From contig JAIOQL010000456.1 of the NCBI GenBank assembly GCA_021413405.1, positions 1 to 14,240 on the forward strand: a DNA stretch of 14,240 nucleotides, written 5' to 3'. Both the position numbers and the translations under genes were made by a program. A model generated the notes under the pieces. The model made no database searches and was not told the origin of the DNA. It was given only the letters and a program-made list of their open reading frames with translations. Shown one piece after another: positions 6,693-13,703 of this stretch; position 1 is the stretch's first letter, and the number at the start of each line of letters is the position of its first letter. This DNA is from Leptospira sp. Lineage in GTDB: Bacteria > Spirochaetota > Leptospiria > Leptospirales > Leptospiraceae.

Positions 6693-7499
6693 ATGAACGA
6701 AATCGAAAGACTCAGAGAAATCACTGCAATTTTGAGAAGCGAACAGGGTTGCGAATGGGACAAAAAGCAGACTCACAAATCAATGATCCAATGCCTGATT
6801 GAGGAAGTCTATGAAGTTGTAGAAGCACTTGAAACTGAAGATATGGAATCGCTGAAAGAGGAACTTGGCGATCTGTTATTCCAGATTGCATTTCATTGTC
6901 AGCTTGCAGAAGAAAAACAGATATTTACTCTAGACGATGTGGCTAAATCAATTTCGGACAAACTTGTAAGAAGACATCCGCATGTCTTCAAATCCGCCGA
7001 TACGTTAACCGCCGATGAGGTGGTGATTAACTGGGAAAAGATCAAACAGGAAGAAAAAGCAGGCAAGTCCTTGCAAACAGGCTCTCTCCTGGACAGTGTT
7101 CCTAAGGCCCATCCTGCTTTACTAAAGGCAGAAAAACTACAGAAAGAAGCAAAAAAAACCGGATTCGATTGGGATAAAATAGAAGATATAGAAAAGAAAC
7201 TCAACGAGGAAATTGCAGAGTTTTATACAGAATTAAATGAATACAAAGCAAACCGTTCCAATTTCAGAAAAATGGAAGAGGAATTCGGAGATGTTCTTTT
7301 TACAATGGTCAATCTTTCGAGAACTTTGAATATATCCGCGGAGTCTGCTTTAAACAGTGCAAATTTAAAGTTCAAAACACGATTTGATAAGTTGGAGAAA
7401 ATTGCATTGGAATCCGGAAAAGAACTTAACGGAATGAATCTCAAAGAAATGGATGAATTATGGGAAATAGTAAAGAAAACAGAGAAAAGCTCCATTTAG
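6693..7499 (+). CDS. mazG: Nucleoside triphosphate pyrophosphohydrolase MazG
   Basis: This 268-residue cytoplasmic enzyme is of the usual full MazG length with two tandem MazG domains. It hydrolyses (d)NTPs to NMP and pyrophosphate, removing abnormal nucleotides from the pool and, in some species, lowering ppGpp. The first domain has E37-E38-x-x-E41 and E57-x-x-D60; the second has E172-E173-x-x-E176 and E197-x-x-D200. These are the magnesium-binding acidic sets, so both sites look intact. GCEWDKKQTH (19-28) and RRHPHVF (93-99) are also family signatures. The ATG directly abuts the TAG of the DUF2779 gene, which suggests coupled translation, and the 3' end overlaps the next ORF by 40 bases. 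Confidence 0.95.
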   Translation: MNEIERLREITAILRSEQGCEWDKKQTHKSMIQCLIEEVYEVVEALETEDMESLKEELGDLLFQIAFHCQLAEEKQIFTLDDVAKSISDKLVRRHPHVFKSADTLTADEVVINWEKIKQEEKAGKSLQTGSLLDSVPKAHPALLKAEKLQKEAKKTGFDWDKIEDIEKKLNEEIAEFYTELNEYKANRSNFRKMEEEFGDVLFTMVNLSRTLNISAESALNSANLKFKTRFDKLEKIALESGKELNGMNLKEMDELWEIVKKTEKSSI

Positions 7500-7867
7500 A
7501 ACACGAAGATTTTTCATTTCTGGAATCCGAATCAAGGAAGGTCATGGAAATAATTTCCGGTATTTTCGTTCTCGAAAGAATATCTGATGAATCCTGGCCG
7601 TTGCGCTTTTTTGTTTTGATAAATCAAAATAAATATGAATTTATATTTTCTGCCATGGGATCGGTGGCAATTCGTCCGGCTAAAAATGACAACCTGCATC
7701 ACAACCCCGCTCCAATATTCTATATGAGTGTTACGAAATATTTTCCCGGGAAATTCGAATGGGAAGGCCCTCTTGAATCCGCAATTTCCACTAACGCACC
7801 GGATATTGAAAAATTAATAAGCGATTCAATCGCAAACTACGAATTATCTCTTTTACCCGGTTCCTGA
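7460..7867 (+). CDS. Hypothetical protein, last gene of the mazG run
   Basis: I do not recognise this protein of up to 135 residues. It has no signal peptide or membrane segment. Hydrophobic strands such as SGIFVLERI and RFFVLINQNKYEFIFSAMGSVAI, followed by a polar C-terminal region with helical character (EKLISDSIANYEL), suggest a small alpha/beta domain. Codon use resembles the neighbours and no other frame is open here, so it is probably real. The start is ambiguous. The ATG at 7460 overlaps mazG by 40 bases with a poor ribosome binding site, whereas ATG 7544 (107 residues) has AAGGAAGG directly before it. The stop lies one base from that of the convergent CreD-like gene. Confidence 0.6.
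   Translation: MGNSKENREKLHLEHEDFSFLESESRKVMEIISGIFVLERISDESWPLRFFVLINQNKYEFIFSAMGSVAIRPAKNDNLHHNPAPIFYMSVTKYFPGKFEWEGPLESAISTNAPDIEKLISDSIANYELSLLPGS
7534..7541 (+). promoter_or_regulatory. Candidate ribosome binding site for an internal start at 7544
   Basis: AAGGAAGG (7534-7541) stands just before the in-frame ATG at 7544, with AAGGA 5 bases from the start codon. It is clearly better than anything before the ATG at 7460. It favours the 107-residue form of the hypothetical protein, unless the longer form is made by coupling to mazG. Confidence 0.4.
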
Positions 7868-7868
7868 C

Positions 7869-9182
7869 TCAGAATTTACTCTCCCAGTCCGTATCGGCCG
7901 TTACTTTCATCAATGCGATAAAGGAAACAATCACAGCGATTGTAATAAGCAAACCAGTATGTTCAGGAAAGAAAAATGCGATCGAAAGAATCCACTGGAA
8001 GATAATCACAGAAAAACAGACAATTTTGAAAAATTCATTTCCTTTTTTAAGAAGAAACGAATAGTAAATGATTATTCCGGAGGAAACCAGAAGCGAAACA
8101 GAAATGCCCAGAAAAATATGCATGTAACTTATCATGTAAGAACCCAACAGGTAAAAGATAAAAAAGCCGGCCATTAGAAATAGATAATGCATTGGATGAA
8201 GAGATATACCTCTGGAAACGGTAAAAAGCAAAATCAATCCCGTAAATAAAGCAAGGGAAAGCGGTGAATAATAAAAAAGTTTTGCTGCGATGCTGCCATA
8301 GTTTCCATCGATTTCGAAATCAACAGATACATTCTGGCCAGTTATCAGGTTTTCCCCAATCCATTTCAGTTGGGTAATCTTTGCATCAGAAACTGTTTCA
8401 GTTGCAGGCATTGCCTGCTCCGGAATATTCAGATTTGCGAAATCAGTCTTCACAATCACAGACAGATGTTTTATTTCAATTTTCTGTTCTGCAAGAGCAT
8501 ACTTAAAATTCTTTGTTCCCTGTGCCGCATAACGCACAATGATCGTTCTCTCTTCCTGTGGTTTTAGTAAACCAGCCCAATTCACCCCATCCGCATAATT
8601 TGAATCACTTTTATATTCCTTTCCGTCGAGATTCACGGATATATCGGTAATGTTCCCCGCATTATGAGGTGGATTAAAATCAAAATAAAAATTTTCTGGA
8701 GAAGACAGGTTGTTTTTAACAGTATATTTCCCGGAGAAATGGATTTTATAACCGGGAAATTTTAGAAGTCCCTTCATCCTGACGTTCGACCGGATATCCA
8801 ATTCAACGATTTGTGCCAGGAATCCATGATCGTAGAATGCTTCCCGCGTTCTCTTCTCAAATTGACCGGTTTTATGATTCTCGAAGTCTTCAGTGATATT
8901 TCTTTTGAACCCGAATCTTGGGGGAGATTGCGAAATGAAACCTCCCCAGATTTCTCCTACAGATTTGAGACTTCTGGTATATGTCTGAGTATGCCGGTCG
9001 CTTATCCGGAATCCGATCGCAATTGCCCCGGCGCTGAATCCAATCCAAAATATGCCAACTACAGCATATCTTAAAAATTTCATAATAAAGTCAGGCCGCA
9101 CCATATATATACGAACAGACGTCAAAATGATTGCGGCGATGATTATACTCGTCCCGAGAAAGGTAAAACCGGCAGCTGCCAT
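7869..9182 (-). CDS. CreD-like inner-membrane protein
   Basis: This 437-residue membrane protein has two N-terminal hydrophobic segments (about 5-27 and 38-59). A large region of mostly beta character follows (about 60-300, probably extracytoplasmic). The C-terminal membrane block has about five segments (about 305-323, 329-350, 352-374, 385-405 and 409-426). The block begins LHPMHYLFLMAGFFIFYLL, which resembles the HPxxYLxVGxAxxLFYLLL stretch of CreD inner-membrane proteins. The overall plan, a long soluble region before the terminal membrane segments, also fits CreD. CreD is linked to envelope-stress and beta-lactam responses in gammaproteobacteria, but its biochemical role is unknown and no CreBC-like two-component genes are visible here. 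The start is supported by AGGAGA (complement of 9191-9196) 8 bases before the ATG. The gene is divergent from recG. The family assignment is moderate. Confidence 0.6.
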   Translation of the reverse strand: MAAAGFTFLGTSIIIAAIILTSVRIYMVRPDFIMKFLRYAVVGIFWIGFSAGAIAIGFRISDRHTQTYTRSLKSVGEIWGGFISQSPPRFGFKRNITEDFENHKTGQFEKRTREAFYDHGFLAQIVELDIRSNVRMKGLLKFPGYKIHFSGKYTVKNNLSSPENFYFDFNPPHNAGNITDISVNLDGKEYKSDSNYADGVNWAGLLKPQEERTIIVRYAAQGTKNFKYALAEQKIEIKHLSVIVKTDFANLNIPEQAMPATETVSDAKITQLKWIGENLITGQNVSVDFEIDGNYGSIAAKLFYYSPLSLALFTGLILLFTVSRGISLHPMHYLFLMAGFFIFYLLGSYMISYMHIFLGISVSLLVSSGIIIYYSFLLKKGNEFFKIVCFSVIIFQWILSIAFFFPEHTGLLITIAVIVSFIALMKVTADTDWESKF

Positions 9183-9265
9183 ATCAATTATCTCCTGAAT
9201 GCATCTTTATAATGTAAAAATGTATTCGATAAAAATGCAATCAAATACTACCATGTTTCTAAGAT
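9183..9265. promoter_or_regulatory. Divergent promoter region between the CreD-like gene and recG
   Basis: This 83-base AT-rich gap must hold the start signals of both genes. A consensus-like TATAAT lies at 9208-9213 on the plus strand, which would place the recG transcript start about 45 bases before its ATG, but no good -35 box is visible at the right distance. The ribosome binding site of the CreD-like gene is the complement of 9191-9196. recG itself has no clear ribosome binding site. Confidence 0.3.
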
Positions 9266-11362
9266 ATGACCCGTCCTGCCGGATACAAACTGGAAGACAA
9301 CATCGAGGTATTAAAAGGTGTTGGACCGAAGAAAAAGAATGCGCTCTCGGCAATCGGGATTCATACGTTATCCGACCTTCTCTATTATTTTCCAAGAAGA
9401 TATCTTGATCGCACTCTTTCCGATTCCATTGTACTTAAAGACGGTGAAACGGTAACATTGCTTGCTACAGTAATTGATTCATATCTTGCACATGGAAAGA
9501 AATCAAGGCTGGTCGTCGGAATCAGGACATCAAGGAATGAACGGGTTTCACTCGTATTTTTCAAAGGTGTCCAATATTTCAAAAACGTTTTTAAGCCCGA
9601 TATGAACATTGCAGTAACCGGTAAACTGGAATATTTTCGTGGATTGCAAATTGTTCATCCGGATTATGAAATTATCTCCTCTGCCGGGGACCCGGATGAC
9701 AATGATTTCACTCACATCGGAAGAATTATTCCCCTCTATTCGTCTACAGAAACCCTGAAAAGTGACGGACTGGATTCCCGCGGATTCAGAAAATTAATAA
9801 AACAGATCATTGATTTTGCCAAAGATACTGCCTTAGTAATTTCTGAAATCCTGCCCGCAGGTGCCGTCAAAAAAAGACATCTTCCTGAGCGGAAAAAAGC
9901 ATTCTCGGAAATTCATTTTCCTGAAAACGACGAGTCCCTAAAAGCAGCCCGGACCAGATTCGCATATGAAGAATTTTATTTCTTCAACCTCCTCATGAAT
10001 TTCAAAAGAGAAATGAGGGAGAAAGTAAAACGTAAATTATGGCCTCTCCCGGAATCGCCGAGTGCAAAAAAACTGATTACTACTTTGCCATTTCAACTGA
10101 CCCAGGACCAGGAAGACTGCCTCATTAGAATGAAGGAGCTGAGTTCAAAAGACGTTCCGATGGCCGTTCTCCTTCAAGGTGATGTCGGTTCTGGAAAAAC
10201 TGTTACCGCACTGATTACTGCTTTGCATTATATTGATAATTCAATCCAGGTGTGTCTTGTAGCCCCGACGGAAATTCTGGCGAGACAACATTACAACACA
10301 ATTTATAACCTGATGGGCAACACCCCGTTTCTGGGTATCGAACTCTTTCTTGGAAAAGAGAAAGGCAAAACAAGGAGTGAAAAAGTCAACCGGCTAAAAA
10401 ACGGTGACATTTCCCTCGCTATCGGAACCCACAGTCTTTTCCAGGATGATATCCTTTTTAAAGAACTCGGTCTGGTCATAATAGATGAGCAACATAAATT
10501 TGGCGTTGAACAGAGAGAGACGTTGCGCGCAAAAGGCAAAAATCCGGACATCCTTGCAATGACGGCGACTCCAATTCCACGCTCGCTCTGTCTCACAGTT
10601 TACGGCGATCTAAGCCTGGTCACAATAAAGAATAAACCTGCGGGACGAAAACCGATAGTTACGAAATGGGTTAGAGAAGACAAACAGATCGCAGTTTACA
10701 ATTCTGTTAAAAAATATGCCGATCAGGGAAGACAATGTTTCATCGTTTATCCTATCATTGAAGAATCAGAAAAGTCTGATTTAAAATCATGCATCGATGC
10801 CTATGAAAGCCTCCGTAAACTGGAATTCAAAGAATATTCTGTCGGGCTTCTGCATGGAAGAATGAAAGCAGACGAAAAAGATTCCGTTATGCTCAAATTT
10901 AAAAAAAATGAAATCCAGATACTGGTCACGACAACAGTCGTCGAAGTAGGAATAGACGTACCCAACGCCACAATTCTGATCGTAGAGCATGCAGACAGGT
11001 TCGGAATATCACAGCTACACCAGTTGCGAGGACGTGTGGGAAGAGGAGAGCATGAAAGCTTTTGCATTTTCATTACCCCGGATAAGGTTAGCGATGATGC
11101 CAGGGTCCGGCTCGACGCTCTTCTTTCTACGAATGATGGATTTGTTCTTGCCGAAGCCGACCTGAAACTCCGGGGTCCCGGTGAACTTTTAGGACTGCGT
11201 CAGAGCGGATTGCCTGATTTCAAGATTGCCGATTTGCAAAAGGATGAAGCACTGGCAATCCAGGCAATGGATGATGCGAAAGAATATGGAACTTTAAGCG
11301 ATATAGCGAAGATTGAAATGAGAAGCAGATTTTCAGAAGGAAGAATTCTTTTTCCCAACTAA
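9266..11362 (+). CDS. recG: ATP-dependent DNA helicase RecG
   Basis: This 698-residue protein has full RecG length. It remodels stalled forks and branched intermediates by reversing them and driving branch migration. The N-terminal wedge/OB region starts with LKGVGPKKKNALSAIGI (16-32) and continues with DLLYYFPRRYLDR (37-49). The helicase motifs are complete: Walker A GDVGSGKT (305-312), DEQH (407-410) in the RecG-typical form DEQHKFG, TATPIPR (433-439), TTTVVEVGIDVPNA (555-568) and QLRGRVGRG (586-594). The C-terminal LRGPGELLGLRQSG (635-648) is also characteristic. The ATG gives the expected N-terminus although the ribosome binding site is poor. The gene appears to be transcribed alone. Its stop overlaps that of the convergent lipoprotein gene. 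Confidence 0.97.
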   Translation: MTRPAGYKLEDNIEVLKGVGPKKKNALSAIGIHTLSDLLYYFPRRYLDRTLSDSIVLKDGETVTLLATVIDSYLAHGKKSRLVVGIRTSRNERVSLVFFKGVQYFKNVFKPDMNIAVTGKLEYFRGLQIVHPDYEIISSAGDPDDNDFTHIGRIIPLYSSTETLKSDGLDSRGFRKLIKQIIDFAKDTALVISEILPAGAVKKRHLPERKKAFSEIHFPENDESLKAARTRFAYEEFYFFNLLMNFKREMREKVKRKLWPLPESPSAKKLITTLPFQLTQDQEDCLIRMKELSSKDVPMAVLLQGDVGSGKTVTALITALHYIDNSIQVCLVAPTEILARQHYNTIYNLMGNTPFLGIELFLGKEKGKTRSEKVNRLKNGDISLAIGTHSLFQDDILFKELGLVIIDEQHKFGVEQRETLRAKGKNPDILAMTATPIPRSLCLTVYGDLSLVTIKNKPAGRKPIVTKWVREDKQIAVYNSVKKYADQGRQCFIVYPIIEESEKSDLKSCIDAYESLRKLEFKEYSVGLLHGRMKADEKDSVMLKFKKNEIQILVTTTVVEVGIDVPNATILIVEHADRFGISQLHQLRGRVGRGEHESFCIFITPDKVSDDARVRLDALLSTNDGFVLAEADLKLRGPGELLGLRQSGLPDFKIADLQKDEALAIQAMDDAKEYGTLSDIAKIEMRSRFSEGRILFPN

Positions 11363-12297
11363 CTTTTTTCCAGAGTTTTCTTTCCGGTATTTTTTATTCC
11401 CTGATCCCCGCATTTGCAATCAATGTCCGGTCGCTCATCCTCGATCAGATCTATTTCTTTCCGGATACCTATGCGCAAAACACTCCAGGTTGCGTAAAGT
11501 GGATCTGCCGGTAAACCGTTGCTCCTGGACAGATCTACTCTCAAAGGATGGTTGCTTGTAAGTTCTCCATTATTTGCATCGATAAAAATATAAGTTCTCT
11601 GAAATAGTCCTTTGTTTAGACCTCCCCCAACCCGGTATTCAAACAAGAGTCTTGCTCCATTCAAAGGTCTGTACTGACCGACAACATGCGACACCCTTTT
11701 ATCTTCTTCCAGGAGATCAAAATTATATCTCGCAATCCCCCAGTTTAAACCGATTCCAAAATTCCAATTCTCAAAACTCAGGTAAGGGATAAAAAAAGTA
11801 AAAAAAGCCTGGTATTCTTCATAGATATATTCCATTTTCCTCGTTACGGATGCCGGTAGCGGTAGACTTTCGATGAAAAAAGAATCATAAATATTATTTG
11901 ATCGACGTCCGTCATCCGGGTAATTGTAAATCGATCCGCGAAAAACTTTCGGTGAGCTGAAAGTCGCAGAGTAGCGGAAAAATCTTAAAAATGACCAGAA
12001 ATTTTCTGCCCTCTCGATCACCGGTATCCGGCCGACTGGCAACGACACAGTATAGAACCCACGTTCAATCTGACGCAAATCCGAATGCCACTGCCTTCCC
12101 TCACCTACGTCAATGTCTCCACGAAACGGGTTATTTTTCTGGATAGAGCTGGATCTTGTATAAAAACGAAGAGTCGATATTTCACCGCCCGCGGAAACGT
12201 TAACGGTTTTAAATGTATTTTCGATCGTTTTGCAGTTTGACAGAAAGCCACCGTAAATGATCAATATCAAACACAGAATTATCCGGGGGAATTTCAT
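11359..12297 (-). CDS. Hypothetical lipoprotein
   Basis: This 312-residue protein has a signal peptide (about 1-21) and a lipobox-like L19-S20-N21-C22, so Cys22 is the likely lipidated residue. Asn at position -1 is unusual in most bacteria but tolerated in spirochaetes. The rest has many short alternating hydrophobic/polar stretches rich in aromatic residues (for example FWSFLRFFRYSATF, YQAFFTFFIPYLSF and WNFGIGLNWGIARYNF), suggesting beta structure, possibly a membrane-associated barrel or sheet. The C-terminus is polar with a DCKCG motif (293-297). I do not recognise the family. The gene lies 50 bases downstream of the glycosyltransferase on the same strand and may share its transcript. 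Its TAG overlaps the recG TAA. No clear ribosome binding site precedes the ATG. Confidence 0.7.
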   Translation of the reverse strand: MKFPRIILCLILIIYGGFLSNCKTIENTFKTVNVSAGGEISTLRFYTRSSSIQKNNPFRGDIDVGEGRQWHSDLRQIERGFYTVSLPVGRIPVIERAENFWSFLRFFRYSATFSSPKVFRGSIYNYPDDGRRSNNIYDSFFIESLPLPASVTRKMEYIYEEYQAFFTFFIPYLSFENWNFGIGLNWGIARYNFDLLEEDKRVSHVVGQYRPLNGARLLFEYRVGGGLNKGLFQRTYIFIDANNGELTSNHPLRVDLSRSNGLPADPLYATWSVLRIGIRKEIDLIEDERPDIDCKCGDQGIKNTGKKTLEKS

Positions 12298-12347
12298 AAG
12301 CCAAATAAGTAGAGATGAAAATCCTAAATAACCAGAAAGTAAATAAA

Positions 12348-13451
12348 TTAATATTTTTTCTGAACCAGATTTCCAAAATCATTCACCAGTAATGTGGTTT
12401 TATCGCTAAGTTTTTGGCGATCAAAGATCGCATTTCTTTCGATCCCGATTTTCCTCATTTCTTTTTGAAGACCCGCGTCACTTAGAATTCTATGAAAAAG
12501 AATCCCAAGATTTTTAGAGTCTGAACCAAGGGGATAGTCAGCTCCTGTGATTTCCGGAATGGAACTATTATTCAGAGCAAGAACCGGGCACCCGCTTGCC
12601 ATTGCTTCGATTACAGGAATACCAAAACCTTCGTATGCAGAGGGATAGAGCAGACAATCTGCTGAATTGTACAAAAGTCTAAGATCGCGGTTACTCAGTG
12701 AGGGAAATAACAAGAATCTTTCCGGCAATTTTTTTGCGAGAAGTTCTTTATGCTTACCAGAGAGGTCACCGCCACCTACAATGGCCAGCTTAAGATTTCG
12801 CTGAGAACTGACCATTTCTACGGAAAGCTCAAAGTTTTTATACTGCGCTCTTGATCCGAGGAAAATAGAAAAATGGCCGTCCGGAAATAATAGACCCTTG
12901 TTTCTGAATTCAGATACTTCGGCCTGCATTTCATTTGAATCGAGAAGTCTGTAAATCGGATCTGTCCCGATATATATTACTTCGATTGATTTTTTTTTCA
13001 CGGAAGGATAATATTCCAAAAGATCATTCTTTGTACTTTCAGAAATACAGATGATGAGGTGAGAATTTTCTATTGCTCTTTTCTTTAAAAAAGTAAACAT
13101 CCTGCCGGCAACATCCCTTCTGAATTTTTCATGAATAAAATCATATACAGAGATGACATTCGTCGCAAGCCTATGCACAGAAGTACGATAATAACTTGAA
13201 TGAAGTAAAAAAGGAAATCGCATTGCAATTTCAGGCTCTCTTATTCTTTCAAAAATCCGGTATTTCCGTTTAAGGCTATGATCAGGAGGTATGGAAAGAT
13301 TTTTACTTTCGAGATTACTATTTTCTCCGTATTCAAGTACGGACCATTCAGCCGTACTTCTTTCCCAACTTCTGATCAGGTCAGCCCAGTATACAGAAAT
13401 TCCACCCGTTCTTTGCAACTTGAATACAATATTATCAAGAATGATTTTCAA
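12348..13451 (-). CDS. Glycosyltransferase of the GT4 (GT-B fold) type
   Basis: This 367-residue protein probably transfers a sugar from a nucleotide-sugar donor during surface polysaccharide assembly at the cytoplasmic membrane face. The N-terminal acceptor-side domain includes the Gly-rich loop RTGGISVYW (14-22), YDFIHEKF (103-110) and CISESTKNDLLEYY (135-148), which is typical of GT4 mannosyltransferases. The donor-binding domain contains FLGSRAQYKN (197-206), the beta strand LAIVGGGDL (222-230), LYPSAYEGFGIPVIEAMASG (268-287) with the E274-x7-E282 pair, and the SSIPEITG loop (296-303). The start is TTG, supported by AAAGGTG (complement of 13463-13469) 11 bases upstream. It is divergent from the GT2 gene, which fits the edge of an LPS or O-antigen locus. 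Donor and acceptor cannot be told. Confidence 0.9.
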   Translation of the reverse strand: MKIILDNIVFKLQRTGGISVYWADLIRSWERSTAEWSVLEYGENSNLESKNLSIPPDHSLKRKYRIFERIREPEIAMRFPFLLHSSYYRTSVHRLATNVISVYDFIHEKFRRDVAGRMFTFLKKRAIENSHLIICISESTKNDLLEYYPSVKKKSIEVIYIGTDPIYRLLDSNEMQAEVSEFRNKGLLFPDGHFSIFLGSRAQYKNFELSVEMVSSQRNLKLAIVGGGDLSGKHKELLAKKLPERFLLFPSLSNRDLRLLYNSADCLLYPSAYEGFGIPVIEAMASGCPVLALNNSSIPEITGADYPLGSDSKNLGILFHRILSDAGLQKEMRKIGIERNAIFDRQKLSDKTTLLVNDFGNLVQKKY

Positions 13452-13462
13452 AGTTAAAATAG

Positions 13463-13469
13463 CACCTTT
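13463..13469 (-). promoter_or_regulatory. Ribosome binding site supporting the TTG start of the GT4 gene
   Basis: The minus strand reads AAAGGTG here, 11 bases before the TTG at 13451. No ATG gives the expected MKIILDN-type N-terminus, so this site decides the start. Confidence 0.5.
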
Positions 13470-13560
13470 AGATATAAGTTTTCTTATACTATGTTCAGGG
13501 AAACTGTGTCCCGATCACCAATAAAACAATACTTAAAGGGATATTTCAGATCAACCAATG

Positions 13561-13681
13561 GTCTGATTGCTATATAATTATGATTCGTGAAACATCTAAT
13601 TGCGGAGACTTTGAAACGGTGGCAATTGAATATCCCGTAAAAAACTTCAACAAAACATTAAAAATCAAATTGCAATCAGAC
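13561..13681. repeat. 10-base perfect inverted repeat spanning a short ORF
   Basis: GTCTGATTGC (13561-13570) and its exact reverse complement GCAATCAGAC (13672-13681) lie 101 bases apart. With a three-base bulge, the flanking CCA (13555-13557) and TGG (13682-13684) also pair, giving 13 pairs. The arms enclose most of a 39-codon reading frame and a TATAAT box (13573-13578), in the gap before the GT2 gene. In RNA this could form a long-range stem bringing the upstream region close to the GT2 start; chance occurrence cannot be excluded. Confidence 0.35.
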
Positions 13682-13699
13682 TGGTCCTTGCAAAAGTAG
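13580..13699 (+). CDS. Possible 39-residue leader ORF upstream of the GT2 gene
   Basis: An ATG at 13580 opens a 39-codon frame ending in TAG at 13697-13699. The peptide starts MIRETSNCGDFETVAIEY and ends SDWSLQK. I recognise no family. There is no clear ribosome binding site: a TATAAT hexamer (13573-13578) lies 2 bases before the ATG and would be a -10 box rather than a Shine-Dalgarno sequence. The TAG is four bases before the ATA codon proposed as the GT2 start, so terminating ribosomes could re-initiate there. It could equally be a chance frame in an intergenic region. Confidence 0.25.
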   Translation: MIRETSNCGDFETVAIEYPVKNFNKTLKIKLQSDWSLQK

Positions 13700-13703
13700 A
13701 ACC

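Noticed and set aside
9199..9408. Short frames on both strands across the recG start (up to 69 codons)
   Set aside because: They overlap the well-supported RecG N-terminus in other frames and have no support of their own.
13291..13524. Plus-strand frame of 77 codons across the GT4 start
   Set aside because: It is opposite the N-terminal coding region of the glycosyltransferase and has no ribosome binding site or family resemblance.
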